A DNA stretch of 64,000 bases from Qipengyuania_B thermophila (GCF_004153605.1 NZ_SDSI01000002.1:1-64000); one strand, 5' to 3'; counted from the stretch's first letter, positions 1 to 9,305 are shown. Translations and numbers: made by a program. Notes: a model not told the origin generated them from the letters alone.

Positions 1-2303
1 CCCCGCGCCCGGCGGCACGCGGTCCGGCACCCGCCGGCGAGACACCGCAGGAGCGCGTGGCGCGCCTCGCCCGCGAGGCCGAGGAAGACCGGCTGCGCAT
101 CGCCGAGGAGATGCGTCGCCGCGAGGACGAGGAGCGGCAGCGCGCGGCCGAAGAGGAACGGCGCCGGGCGCAGGAAAGCCGCGCCGCGCGCGCGGAGACG
201 GCCGCCACCGCGGCAACGGCCGAGGAGCCCGTGGACGCACCCGCCGCGGCATCGCCGGAGGCGGACACCGCCACGGACGCGCAGCCCAAGGAGGAAGCGG
301 CGGCCGCCCCCCCCGCTCCGCGGCGGTTCACACCCGTGGCCCGGCCCGAGATCAAGCGGCCGGAAAAGAAGAAGGACGAAAAGAAGGGGCGCACCGAACG
401 CACCGACGACAGCCGCCGCGGCGGCAAGCTGACGGTCAACCGCGCCCTCAACGCCGACGAAGGCGCGCGCGCGCGCTCGCTCGCCGCTCTCAAGCGTGCC
501 CGCGAGAAGGAACGCCGCGCACAGGGCGGAGGCAACCGCACGCGCGAGAAGCAGGTTCGCGACGTGGTGGTGCCCGAAGCGATCACCGTGGGCGAACTCG
601 CCAACCGCATGGCGGAGAAGGGCGCCGACCTGGTGAAGGCGCTGTTCAACATGGGCATGATGGTCACCGTCAACCAGACCATCGACCAGGACACCGCCGA
701 ACTGCTGGTCGAGGAATTCGGCCACAACATCACCCGCGTGTCGGAAAGCGACATCGACATCGACACGTCGACCGATCAGGATCCCGAAGACACGCTGCGC
801 CCGCGGCCGCCGGTGGTCACCATCATGGGGCATGTCGACCATGGCAAGACCAGCCTGCTCGACGCGCTGCGCGGCACCGACGTGGTCAAGGGCGAGGCCG
901 GCGGCATCACCCAGCACATCGGCGCCTACCAGATCACCACCAAGGGCGGAGACAGGATCACCTTCCTCGACACGCCCGGCCACGCCGCCTTCACGGAGAT
1001 GCGGCAGCGGGGCGCCAACGTCACCGACATCGTGGTGCTGGTCGTCGCCGCCGACGACGGGATCATGCCGCAGACGGTGGAAGCCATCAACCACACCCGC
1101 GCGGCCGGGGTGCCGATGATCGTGGCCATCAACAAGGTCGACAAGCCCGAAGCCAATCCGCAGCGCGTCCGCGAACGCCTGCTCGAGCACAACGTGGTGG
1201 TCGAGGCGATGTCGGGCGACGTGCAGGATGTCGAGCTGTCGGCCAAGACGGGGGCGGGGCTGGACCAGCTCATCGAGGCCATCCAGCTGCAGGCCGAACT
1301 GCTCGACCTCAAGGCGCGGCCCGACCGCGATGCCGAAGGGATCGTGGTGGAGGCGCAGCTCGACAAGGGGCGTGGCGCGGTTGCGACCCTGCTGGTCACG
1401 CGCGGCACGCTGAAGCGGGGCGACACCTTTGTCGTCGGCACGCAGAGCGGCCGGGTCCGTGCCCTCGTCGATGACAAGGGGCGGCAGATCAAGGAGGCCA
1501 CGCCTGCCATGCCGGTCGAGGTGCTGGGCCTTGGCGGCGTGCCGATGGCCGGCGACCTGCTGACCGTGGTCGAGAACGAACAGCGTGCCCGCGAGGTGGC
1601 GCAGTACCGGCAGGAGCAGGCGACGGCCAAGCGCACCGCGCTGGCGCCGACGAACTTCGACACCATGTTCTCCAACCTCAAGAGCGACGTGATCGAATAC
1701 CCGGTGGTCGTGAAGGCCGACGTCCAGGGGTCGGTGGAGGCGATCACGACGGCGCTTCACAACCTGTCCAACGATCTCATCAAGGTCCGCGTGCTGCATG
1801 CCGGGGTCGGCGCCATCACCGAGACGGATGTGAGCCTTGCGGCCGCGTCCAAGGCGCCGATCATCGGCTTCGGCGTGCGCCCCAACGCCAAGGCGCGGCA
1901 GATGATCGAGCGGGACCGGGTGCGGATGATGTATTACGACGTCATCTACCACCTCACCGAAGACGTCGCGCGCGAGATGGCGGGCGAACTCGGACCGGAA
2001 AGGATCGAGCATGTCGTCGGCCGCGCCGAGGTCAAGCAGGTGTTCCCGGCCGGCAAGCGCGACAAGGCCGCCGGTCTGCTCGTGCTCGACGGCGTCATCC
2101 GCAAGGGTCTGTCGGCGCGTCTCACCCGGGCCGACGTCATCGTGTCGGCCACGACCATCCAGTCGCTCCGCCGGTTCAAGGACGATGTGGACGAGGTGCG
2201 CGCCGGCCTCGAATGCGGCGTCGTGCTGGCCGACACGAACGACATCAAGCCGGGCGACAATCTGGAAGTGTTCGAGGTGGAGGAGCGCGAGCGCACTTTG
2301 TAG
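1..2303 (+). CDS. infB: translation initiation factor IF-2 (5' end outside window)
   Basis: IF-2 is the GTPase that places initiator fMet-tRNA on the 30S subunit and promotes subunit joining. The frame is open from base 3, so the true start lies upstream; the GTG at 57 is internal. The N-terminal part is a charged Arg/Glu/Ala coiled region, followed by an IF2_N domain. The G domain has G1 GHVDHGKT (from base 828), G3 DTPGH (near 969), G4 NKVD (near 1131) and G5 SAK (near 1240), then domains II, III and the C-terminal fMet-tRNA-binding domain. The stop is followed after 3 nt by the DUF1697 gene, so the two are probably cotranscribed. Certain identification. Confidence 0.98.
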   Translation, partial: PRPAARGPAPAGETPQERVARLAREAEEDRLRIAEEMRRREDEERQRAAEEERRRAQESRAARAETAATAATAEEPVDAPAAASPEADTATDAQPKEEAAAAPPAPRRFTPVARPEIKRPEKKKDEKKGRTERTDDSRRGGKLTVNRALNADEGARARSLAALKRAREKERRAQGGGNRTREKQVRDVVVPEAITVGELANRMAEKGADLVKALFNMGMMVTVNQTIDQDTAELLVEEFGHNITRVSESDIDIDTSTDQDPEDTLRPRPPVVTIMGHVDHGKTSLLDALRGTDVVKGEAGGITQHIGAYQITTKGGDRITFLDTPGHAAFTEMRQRGANVTDIVVLVVAADDGIMPQTVEAINHTRAAGVPMIVAINKVDKPEANPQRVRERLLEHNVVVEAMSGDVQDVELSAKTGAGLDQLIEAIQLQAELLDLKARPDRDAEGIVVEAQLDKGRGAVATLLVTRGTLKRGDTFVVGTQSGRVRALVDDKGRQIKEATPAMPVEVLGLGGVPMAGDLLTVVENEQRAREVAQYRQEQATAKRTALAPTNFDTMFSNLKSDVIEYPVVVKADVQGSVEAITTALHNLSNDLIKVRVLHAGVGAITETDVSLAAASKAPIIGFGVRPNAKARQMIERDRVRMMYYDVIYHLTEDVAREMAGELGPERIEHVVGRAEVKQVFPAGKRDKAAGLLVLDGVIRKGLSARLTRADVIVSATTIQSLRRFKDDVDEVRAGLECGVVLADTNDIKPGDNLEVFEVEERERTL

Positions 2304-2306
2304 GCG

Positions 2307-2843
2307 ATGAGGCGCTACGCTGCCCTGCTCGGTTCGATCAACGTTGGCGGCAACCGGCTCAAGATGGACGAGCTTAGCGCGGCGCTTGAGGACCACGGGT
2401 TTGCGAATGTCGCCACCGTGGTGGCAAGCGGGAATGTGCTGTTCGATCATCCCCAGACCGCGGATGCGAAGCTGGAGGACGAGATCGCCAGCCTGGTCAG
2501 GAGCCGCTTCGGCATAGCGACGTTCGCAACCGTTCGTACGCAGGCGGAATTGACGGCGGCGCTTGAGGAAAGCCCGTTCGCGGGCGTGGGCGAGGACAAG
2601 TTCGTTCACGTCCATTTCCTCAGCCAGCAGCCGACTAAAGCGCAGTTCGACAAGCTCATCGCCGACCACGAAGGGCGGGGCCGCGAGAAGCTTGCGCCCG
2701 GCATCCGGGCGCTGCACATCGATTTTGTGGACGGCGTGGGCACCAGCAAGCTCACTGGCGCCTTCATCGAAAAGCGGCTGGGCTCAAAAGGGACGGCACG
2801 TAACGTGCGGTCGATCAAGAGGATTATCGAGAAGCTAGGCTGA
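2307..2843 (+). CDS. DUF1697 family protein
   Basis: A 178-residue protein with the DUF1697 pattern: an N-terminal RRYAALLGSINVGG segment, then a central VVASGNVLF strand and a basic C-terminus. The biochemical role of the family is not established. It sits between infB and rbfA, 3 nt after the infB stop, and its own stop overlaps the rbfA start as TGATG, so it looks translationally coupled to both. This is an unusual location, because infB and rbfA are normally adjacent. The fold assignment is recognised from family features; function unknown. Confidence 0.85.
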   Translation: MRRYAALLGSINVGGNRLKMDELSAALEDHGFANVATVVASGNVLFDHPQTADAKLEDEIASLVRSRFGIATFATVRTQAELTAALEESPFAGVGEDKFVHVHFLSQQPTKAQFDKLIADHEGRGREKLAPGIRALHIDFVDGVGTSKLTGAFIEKRLGSKGTARNVRSIKRIIEKLG

Positions 2844-3238
2844 TGGCACGCAACACATCCACCCCCGAACAGCAATCGGTTCGCGTCCTGAAGGTCGGCG
2901 AGCGGGTGCGGCACATCCTGTCCGAGCTGCTCGTCCGGCAGGAGGTGCATGACGACACGCTGACCGGCCACTCGGTCAGCGTGACGGAGGTGCGGATGTC
3001 ACCGGACCTGAGGCAGGCGACGGCGTATGTGAAGCCGCTGCTTGGCCGGGACGAGGAGGCGGTGCTCAAGGCTCTGAGAACCAACACCGCTTTTCTGCAG
3101 CGCGAAGTGGCGCGGCGGCTGGGGCTGAAGTCCGCGCCCAAGCTGCGCTTTCGCGGCGACGACAGTTTCGACGAGGCCGAACGGATCGAGCGTCTGCTCA
3201 GCAATCCGCTGGTGGCGCGCGATCTGGAGGACGACTAG
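2843..3238 (+). CDS. rbfA: 30S ribosome-binding factor A
   Basis: RbfA is a KH-like protein that binds the 30S subunit near the 5' end of 16S rRNA and assists late maturation and cold adaptation. The 131-residue product has the family pattern RVGERVRHILSELL near the N-terminus and VTEVRMSPDLRQATAYV in the middle, with the LRFRGDDSFDEAERIERLL segment near the C-terminus. The ATG overlaps the stop of the preceding DUF1697 gene by one base. It is the usual partner of infB and truB, although truB is 4.7 kb downstream here. Confidence 0.97.
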   Translation: MARNTSTPEQQSVRVLKVGERVRHILSELLVRQEVHDDTLTGHSVSVTEVRMSPDLRQATAYVKPLLGRDEEAVLKALRTNTAFLQREVARRLGLKSAPKLRFRGDDSFDEAERIERLLSNPLVARDLEDD

Positions 3239-3348
3239 GCCGGGCGGCAATCCGCTGGGGTCGTCGCCGCGGCCGGGGCCAGCACAGCGGCGAGCGGTGC
3301 CGACATGGCAGGGACTCGCCGCGGACGGTGCGCGAACCTGCCCGTCAC

Positions 3349-5040
3349 TCAGCCGGCCGGCAAGGCCGGAGCCGCGGGCGCCGCGACGCCGGGCGGGGTC
3401 ATGAACACGCTGGCTCCGGGTCCGAGCGGCAGGTCCAGCGCCACCCACGCGATCACCAGCGCCAGTCCCGAAACCAGCAGCCCGATCGAGTAGGGCAGCA
3501 TCGTTGCTGCCAGCGATCCCAGTCCGAAATCCTTCTGCCACCGCTGGCAGAAGATGAGGATCAGCGGGAAGTAGACCATCAGCGGCGTGATGATGTTGGT
3601 GGCGCCGTCGCCCACGCGGTAGGCAGCGGTGCTCATCTCCGGGGTGATGCCGAGCAGCATCAGCATCGGCACCATGACCGGGGCAAGCAGCGCCCACTTG
3701 GCGCTGGCCGACCCGACGAACAGGTTGAGCAGCCCGGTGATGAGGACGATGCCCCCGAGCAGCGCCCACGCCGGCAGGCCGCTGGCCTGAAGCCCCTCGG
3801 CGCCGTTCACCGCCAGGATGAGGCCCAAATTGGACCACCCGAACATGGCGACGAAATGCGCCGCCGCGAACGCCAGCACGAGGTAGTAGGCAAGGTCTTC
3901 CATCGCCCCGGCCATCATCTTCACGAGGTCGCGGTGATCGCCGATCGTGCCCGCGGCCCGTCCGTAGGCCCAGCCGGCCAGCAGGAACAGCAGGAAGAAC
4001 CCCGCCACGAGGCTCTGGTAGAACGGGGTCAGCCGCGCTTCGGGGATCGCATCCTCGTTGATCAGCGGCGTGCCCGGGCCGAGCGTGAACACAAGCCACA
4101 GGCCGATCACGAACAGGGCCGCAAGCCCAGCGCGCCTCAACCCCTTGCGCTCGGCCGGGGACAGGGGGCGGTCGCCATCCTCGGGCGAGACGCTGGCCCC
4201 GTCCATGTCGACCGCCGCCGGATTGCCGTGCGTCTTCGCATCGGCCCGGCGCTGCGCCGCGACGACGCTGCCCGCGCCGGCCGGATTCCAGGGACCGAGC
4301 CGCGGCTCGACGATGCGGTCGGTCACGTACCAGATGACCGGGAGGAACACGAACGTCATGGCGGCGATGAAGTACCAGTTGCCGGCGATGTTGGCGGTGA
4401 AGCCTCCGAACACCGTCTCCACGGCCGCTTCGGTGATGCCGAACAGCAGGGCGTCTAGCTGTCCGGGCAGGAGGTTGGCGGAGAAGCCTCCCGACACCCC
4501 GGCGAAGGCGGCGGCAATGCCGGCGACGGGGTGGCGCCCGGCGGCGTGGAAGATGATCCCGGCCAGCGGGATCAGCACGACATAGGCCGCGTCGGCGGCA
4601 AGGTTGCCGATCATGCCCACCAGCGCGACGATCGGCGTCAGCAGCGCCCTGGGCGCGTCGCGCACACCGGCGCGCATCGCGGTGCCGAACAGGCCGGCGC
4701 GCTCCGCCACCCCGGCACCCAGCATCACCACCAGCACGTAGCCGAGCGGGTGGAAGTGGGTGAAGGTGGTGGGCATCTCGACCCACAGCCGCTGGATGTT
4801 CTCGGGATTGAGCAGGCTGGCAGCCGCGATCACGCGCGGTTGCCCCGTCGCCTCGTCGATCTCGGTCGGGTGCAGGACCTGCCACCCGGCGAGTGCGGCA
4901 ATGACGGAGATGAGGATCAGCCCGCCGATGAGGTAGAAGAACAGGAACACCGGATCGGGGAGGCGGTTGCCGGTGCGCTCGATCCATCCGAGCACCCCGC
5001 CGACCTTGCGTGGGTTTGCCTGCGCCGCCTCACTTGCCAA
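3349..5040 (-). CDS. AbgT family transporter
   Basis: A polytopic inner-membrane protein of the AbgT family (p-aminobenzoyl-glutamate uptake in E. coli; some members export sulfonamide-type antimetabolites). It begins with a cytoplasmic segment ending in IERTGNRLPDPVFLFFYL, typical of the family, and has more than ten hydrophobic segments and the motif VGDGATNIITPLMVY near the C-terminus. I chose the TTG at 5040 (563 residues) because GGGAGG lies 7 nt upstream. An ATG in frame at 5106 would give 585 residues but would overlap the divergent tdk start. Substrate cannot be read from sequence. Confidence 0.88.
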   Translation of the reverse strand: MASEAAQANPRKVGGVLGWIERTGNRLPDPVFLFFYLIGGLILISVIAALAGWQVLHPTEIDEATGQPRVIAAASLLNPENIQRLWVEMPTTFTHFHPLGYVLVVMLGAGVAERAGLFGTAMRAGVRDAPRALLTPIVALVGMIGNLAADAAYVVLIPLAGIIFHAAGRHPVAGIAAAFAGVSGGFSANLLPGQLDALLFGITEAAVETVFGGFTANIAGNWYFIAAMTFVFLPVIWYVTDRIVEPRLGPWNPAGAGSVVAAQRRADAKTHGNPAAVDMDGASVSPEDGDRPLSPAERKGLRRAGLAALFVIGLWLVFTLGPGTPLINEDAIPEARLTPFYQSLVAGFFLLFLLAGWAYGRAAGTIGDHRDLVKMMAGAMEDLAYYLVLAFAAAHFVAMFGWSNLGLILAVNGAEGLQASGLPAWALLGGIVLITGLLNLFVGSASAKWALLAPVMVPMLMLLGITPEMSTAAYRVGDGATNIITPLMVYFPLILIFCQRWQKDFGLGSLAATMLPYSIGLLVSGLALVIAWVALDLPLGPGASVFMTPPGVAAPAAPALPAG

Positions 5041-5056
5041 GATCCGTCCTCCCGCT
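5034..5056 (-). promoter_or_regulatory. ribosome binding site deciding a TTG start (abgT)
   Basis: Read on the minus strand, a GGGAGG motif stands 7 nt before a TTG codon at 5040-5038. The spacing is ideal and the TTG start removes the overlap with the divergent thymidine kinase gene, leaving a 58-bp divergent promoter region. The upstream ATG at 5106 has no comparable site. Confidence 0.6.
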
Positions 5057-5098
5057 TCCGGCCTTGTGCGCCCCGTCCATCTGTTCGATGGCGACGGC

Positions 5099-5689
5099 AT
5101 GGCCAAGCTGTATTTCTACTATGCGAGCATGAACGCTGGCAAATCGACCAACCTCCTGCAAGCGGATTTCAACTACCGCGAGCGCGGGATGGCGACAATG
5201 CTGTGGACCGCGGCGCTCGACACGCGCTCTGCCGGGCAGCCGATCGCGAGCCGGATCGGGCTCGAGGCGGACGCGCACCGGTTCACCGCGACGACGGAGC
5301 TGTGGGAGGAGGTGACCGCCGCCAACCGCCTGCAGCCGCTCGCCTGCGTGCTGGTCGACGAGGCGCAGTTCCTTTCCCGCGCCCAGGTGTGGCAGTGCGC
5401 GCGGCTGGCGGACGAAGCCGGCATCCCGGTGCTGTGCTACGGGCTGCGGACGGATTTCCGCGGCGAGCTGTTCGAAGGCTCGGCGACCTTGCTGGGGATC
5501 GCCGATGCACTCGTCGAGCTGAAGGCGGTGTGCCACTGCGGTCGCAAGGCGAGCATGAACCTGCGCGTCGATGTGCAGGGCCATGCCGTCGCGGAGGGTC
5601 TGCAGACGGAGGTCGGCGGCAACGAGCGCTACGTCGCCCTGTGCCGGCGGCACTTCACCCAGGCTCTGGCCGCGCCGCTGGCGGGCTGA
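5099..5689 (+). CDS. tdk: thymidine kinase
   Basis: Phosphorylates thymidine to dTMP in the nucleotide salvage pathway. The 196-residue protein is a type II (TK1-like) enzyme: P-loop MNAGKST at about residues 11-17, DEAQFL as the Walker B/lasso region in the middle, and zinc-ligand cysteines in CHCGRK and in YVALCRRHF near the C-terminus. The ATG at 5099 is chosen because MAKLYFYYASMNAGKST is the conserved N-terminus; the open frame extends further upstream, but without family similarity. Divergent from abgT. Confidence 0.96.
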   Translation: MAKLYFYYASMNAGKSTNLLQADFNYRERGMATMLWTAALDTRSAGQPIASRIGLEADAHRFTATTELWEEVTAANRLQPLACVLVDEAQFLSRAQVWQCARLADEAGIPVLCYGLRTDFRGELFEGSATLLGIADALVELKAVCHCGRKASMNLRVDVQGHAVAEGLQTEVGGNERYVALCRRHFTQALAAPLAG

Positions 5690-5713
5690 ACCCCCGCTTC
5701 CCATATCGCCCCC

Positions 5714-6397
5714 ATGTCCGACACCCTGACGCTGATCCTTGTCCTCGTTCCGTCGCTCGTCATCGCCATCGTCTTTCACGAGGTTGCGCATGGCTGGGTC
5801 GCGAATGCGCTGGGCGATCCCACCGCGCGCGAGCAGCGCCGGCTGACGCTCAATCCGGTGCGGCATGTGGACCCGGTCGGCACGCTGCTCGTGCCGGGAC
5901 TGCTCGCCCTGGCGAACGGACCTGTCTTTGGCTGGGCCAAGCCGGTGCCCGTCATCAAGGAACGGCTGCGCAGCCCGCGCTGGGGCATGGTGGCCGTGGC
6001 CGCAGCCGGGCCGGGCATCAATTTCGCCATGGCGGCGGCGGCGGCCGTGATCATGGGGCTGGCCTTGCGCGCGCTGGCCGCCGGCGCCGACGCGCCGTGG
6101 CTGGCGGCCCTGCTCCCCGGCCTCGACCTGTTCATCCTCATCAACATCTTCATCGCGCTGTTCAACCTGCTGCCCATTCCGCCGTTCGACGGTTCGCACA
6201 TCGTCGAGGGCGTGCTGCCCCGCCGGGCCGCGGCAGTCTATGGCCGGCTGCGGCCGTTCGGCATGGCGCTGTTCTTCGGGCTGATCGCGTTGACCTGGTT
6301 CGTTCCGCAGTGGGGGCTGCTGGAACGCGTGGTGCTACCCCCGGTGGAGGGGGCCCATGCTCTCGCCATGCAGATCGCCGGTCTGGTGCGCGGCTAG
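5714..6397 (+). CDS. site-2 protease family (M50) membrane metalloprotease
   Basis: A 227-residue polytopic membrane protein of the M50 site-2 protease family, which cleaves substrates within the membrane. The zinc motif HEVAHG is at residues 22-27 and the third-ligand region NLLPIPPFDGSH lies near residue 155. There is no PDZ or CBS domain, so it belongs to the short SREBP-type group. Natural substrate unknown. Its 3' end overlaps the convergent glpD by 63 bp. Confidence 0.92.
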   Translation: MSDTLTLILVLVPSLVIAIVFHEVAHGWVANALGDPTAREQRRLTLNPVRHVDPVGTLLVPGLLALANGPVFGWAKPVPVIKERLRSPRWGMVAVAAAGPGINFAMAAAAAVIMGLALRALAAGADAPWLAALLPGLDLFILINIFIALFNLLPIPPFDGSHIVEGVLPRRAAAVYGRLRPFGMALFFGLIALTWFVPQWGLLERVVLPPVEGAHALAMQIAGLVRG

Positions 6398-7891
6398 CCA
6401 CCGGCCGAGCGCCTCCACGGCCCCGTCTTCCAGATGCAGGCCGAGTTTCGACCGGCGCCAGAGCATGTCCTGTGCCGTGACGGCGAATTCGTCCCGCAGC
6501 AGGTGGTGTGCTTCGGCGGCGTAGAAATCGCCGCCGAAGTGCTCGCCCAGATCCTCGAGGCCGTTGGCGCCGCCGAGCACCCGCTCGATGCGGGCGCCGT
6601 ATGCGCGGGCGAGCCGCCGGGTTCCCGCCGGCGGAAACCACAGCCAGCGCCGCTGGCAGGCGGCGACGAACTCCTCGAAGCCAAGCGGATCGATGCCCTC
6701 GCCGCCGGGAAGCGGCGCGTCGCTGTTCCACGCCCGCATGCCGCTCAGACCGGCGGCGCAAAGCCGGTCGAGCGCCTGCATGGCCAGCCGGCGGAAGGTC
6801 GTGATCTTGCCGCCGAACACCGACAGGATCGGCGGTTGCGCGCCGTCCACGCCGGTGTCGAGGTGAAGAAGGTAGTCGCGCGTGACCGCCGCGTCCGAGG
6901 CGGCCTCGTCCTCGACCAGCGGACGCACCCCGGCATAGGCGAACACCGCGTCGGCCGGGGCAACCGGCACCCGCAGATACTCGCTGACGGCCGAACAGAT
7001 GTAGGCCGCCTCCTCGGGCGAGCAGGACACGGCCGCAGGGTCGCCGGTGAACGCCACGTCGGTCGTGCCGAGCAGGGTGAAATCGTGCTCGTAGGGGATG
7101 GCGAACACGATCCGGCCGTCGCGGTTCTGGAAGATGTAGCAGTGGGGCTCCGTCCACAGGCGCGGCACGACCAGATGGCTGCCTTTCACCAGCCGCAGCC
7201 GCGGCCGCGGGCGGTCGGGGAGCGCCTCGCGCAGCACCGTGTCGACCCACGGCCCGGCTGCGTTGACCACCGCCCGGGCGGTGACCGCGAACGGCTCGTC
7301 CCCGAGGCTCCGGACCTGCGCAGTCCAGCCGCGCCCGTCGCGGGTCAGGCCGAGGCACCGCGTGCGGGTCATGATCCGGGCGCCGCGCTCGCGGGCGTCG
7401 AGGGCGCTCAGCGCGACGAGCCGCGCATCCTCGACCCAGCAGTCGGCATAGGCGAACCCCTGTCGCAGCCTGTCCTGCAGGATGCGATCATGCGGCGGCT
7501 GCCTGAGGTTCACCGCCCGCGAGCGCGGCAGCAGGGCGCGCCCGCCCAGATGGTCGTAGAGGAACAGGCCCGCGCGCAGCAGCCAGGCGGGCCGCAGCCC
7601 CTCGTCGCGCGGCAGCACGAATTCCAGCGGCCAGACGATGTGGGGCGCCATGCGCAGCAGCACCTCGCGCTCGGCCAGCGCCTCGCGCACGAGGCGGAAG
7701 GCGCGGTGCTCGAGATAGCGCAGTCCGCCGTGAATGAGCTTGGTGCTCGCCGACGAGGTGTGCGCCGCCAGATCGTCCTGCTCGACCAGCAGCACGGACA
7801 GGCCGCGTCCGGCCGCTTCCCGGGCGATGCCGGCGCCGTTGATGCCGCCGCCGACCACGAGCAGGTCGACGCTGTCCGGGATGGAGGCCAT
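6335..7891 (-). CDS. glpD: glycerol-3-phosphate dehydrogenase (aerobic, FAD)
   Basis: Membrane-associated flavoenzyme that oxidises sn-glycerol 3-phosphate to dihydroxyacetone phosphate and passes electrons to ubiquinone. The 518-residue product has the FAD-binding GGGINGAGIAREAAGRG motif close to the N-terminus, then HGGLRYLE and the family C-terminal domain (DLGEHFGGDFYAAEA). No glpK or glpF is adjacent, so it may serve phospholipid-derived glycerol-3-P; a glycerophosphodiesterase gene lies 11 kb away. The last 63 bp overlap the convergent M50 protease gene. Confidence 0.96.
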   Translation of the reverse strand: MASIPDSVDLLVVGGGINGAGIAREAAGRGLSVLLVEQDDLAAHTSSASTKLIHGGLRYLEHRAFRLVREALAEREVLLRMAPHIVWPLEFVLPRDEGLRPAWLLRAGLFLYDHLGGRALLPRSRAVNLRQPPHDRILQDRLRQGFAYADCWVEDARLVALSALDARERGARIMTRTRCLGLTRDGRGWTAQVRSLGDEPFAVTARAVVNAAGPWVDTVLREALPDRPRPRLRLVKGSHLVVPRLWTEPHCYIFQNRDGRIVFAIPYEHDFTLLGTTDVAFTGDPAAVSCSPEEAAYICSAVSEYLRVPVAPADAVFAYAGVRPLVEDEAASDAAVTRDYLLHLDTGVDGAQPPILSVFGGKITTFRRLAMQALDRLCAAGLSGMRAWNSDAPLPGGEGIDPLGFEEFVAACQRRWLWFPPAGTRRLARAYGARIERVLGGANGLEDLGEHFGGDFYAAEAHHLLRDEFAVTAQDMLWRRSKLGLHLEDGAVEALGRWLAAHQTGDLHGESMGPLHRG

Positions 7892-7938
7892 GCGCTTCGA
7901 ACATGGCGCGCCGCGCCGCGATTGGCTAGAGGCAAGCC

Positions 7939-9021
7939 ATGGCCGACCCTCCCGCCTCTCCTCACGGTTGGCTCATCCTCGACAAGCCGCCGGGGCTGGG
8001 CTCGACCCAGGCGGTCGCCGCGGTCAAGCGCGCGCTGCGCGAGGCGGGGCACGGACGGGTCAAGGTGGGGCATGGCGGCACGCTGGACCCGCTGGCGGAA
8101 GGGGTGCTCCCGGTGGCGCTTGGCGAGGCGACCAAGCTTGCCGGAAGGATGCTCGACGCAAGCAAGGTGTATGCCTTCACCGTGCAGTTCGGCGAGGAAA
8201 CCGACACGCTGGACGCCGAGGGAGAGGTCGTCGCGCGCACCGACCACCGTCCGCCGCGCCTGGCGATACCGGCCGTGCTGACACATTTCACCGGCGCCAT
8301 ATCGCAGATGCCGCCAACCTTTTCGGCGATCAAGGTGGATGGCCGGCGCGCCTACGATCGCGCGCGGGCGGGCGAGGCCGTGGAGATGACCGCGCGGCCG
8401 GTGACGGTGTTTTCGCTCGAGGAGGCGGGGCCGGTTCTGCCGCCCGACGGAGGGGCGACGCCGCATGGCGGGCAGGAGCGCGCCGCACCGGAGAATGGCC
8501 GGGGACGCGGGCGTCCCGATCGTGACCCGCCGCTCGCAAGCACCTTTGCCACGACGCTGGGACGGCCCGACCCCTATGATCCGGCCGCGCCCCTCGAGCT
8601 TGCCGACAGCGTGACGCTCGTCGCCCACGTGTCCAAAGGCACCTACATCCGCAGTCTTGCCCGTGACATCGCCCGCGCGCTCGGCACGCTGGGACACGTG
8701 ACCTGGCTGCGGCGCCTGAGAGCCGGTCCGTTCACCGAGGAGCAGGCGATTTCGCTGGACATGCTGGCCGAAATCGGCAAGGGCGCGTGTCTCGACGACA
8801 TTCTCCTGCCGCTGGAGGCGGGGCTGGACGGCATCCCGGCCCTGCACCTCGATCCCGACAGTGCGCGGGCGGTCCGCCAGGGCCGCGTCATCTCGGGACT
8901 GCCCCACGAGGACGGGCTTCACCTTGCGACGTTGGCGGGCACCCCGGTGGCGCTGCTGGAGGTGAGGAACGGAACGGGCCGCGTGGTCCGGGGCTTCAAC
9001 ATCGCCGATGCCGCGGAGTGA
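7939..9021 (+). CDS. truB: tRNA pseudouridine(55) synthase TruB
   Basis: Makes pseudouridine 55 in the T-loop of elongator tRNAs. The catalytic aspartate is D50 in GGTLDPLAEGVLPV; the KGTYIRSLARDIA and C-terminal PUA-like segments are also present. At 360 residues it is longer than usual because of an insert of about 60 residues (about 163-222) rich in Gly, Pro, Arg and Asp, between the RPVTVFSLE strand and the VTLVAHVSKGTYIR strand. rpsO follows after 4 nt, the normal order. Confidence 0.96.
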   Translation: MADPPASPHGWLILDKPPGLGSTQAVAAVKRALREAGHGRVKVGHGGTLDPLAEGVLPVALGEATKLAGRMLDASKVYAFTVQFGEETDTLDAEGEVVARTDHRPPRLAIPAVLTHFTGAISQMPPTFSAIKVDGRRAYDRARAGEAVEMTARPVTVFSLEEAGPVLPPDGGATPHGGQERAAPENGRGRGRPDRDPPLASTFATTLGRPDPYDPAAPLELADSVTLVAHVSKGTYIRSLARDIARALGTLGHVTWLRRLRAGPFTEEQAISLDMLAEIGKGACLDDILLPLEAGLDGIPALHLDPDSARAVRQGRVISGLPHEDGLHLATLAGTPVALLEVRNGTGRVVRGFNIADAAE

Positions 9022-9025
9022 AGAC

Positions 9026-9295
9026 ATGACCGTGACCGCCGAAAAGAAGCAGGAAATCATCAAGGACAACGCCCGCGATGCGAACGACACCGGCTCGCCG
9101 GAAGTCCAGGTCGCCATCCTGACGGAGCGGATCCGCAACCTGACCGAGCATTTCAAGGACCACCACAAGGACAACCACTCCCGGCGTGGTCTGCTGATGA
9201 TGGTCAACAAGCGCCGCACACTGCTCGCCTACCTCAAGAAGAAGGATGTCGAGCGGTACAACAGCCTGATCCAGAAACTGGGTCTGCGCAAGTAA
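9026..9295 (+). CDS. rpsO: 30S ribosomal protein S15
   Basis: Primary 16S rRNA-binding protein of the 30S platform, exactly the usual 89 residues. The start MTVTAEKKQEII at 9026 fits the family; an in-frame ATG at 9008 would add six residues and overlap truB. Conserved DTGSPEVQVAILTERI and HSRRGLLMMVNKRR segments are present. Followed by a strong hairpin and then pnp, the conserved rpsO-pnp arrangement. Confidence 0.98.
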   Translation: MTVTAEKKQEIIKDNARDANDTGSPEVQVAILTERIRNLTEHFKDHHKDNHSRRGLLMMVNKRRTLLAYLKKKDVERYNSLIQKLGLRK

Positions 9296-9305
9296 GAGGT
9301 TCCGG

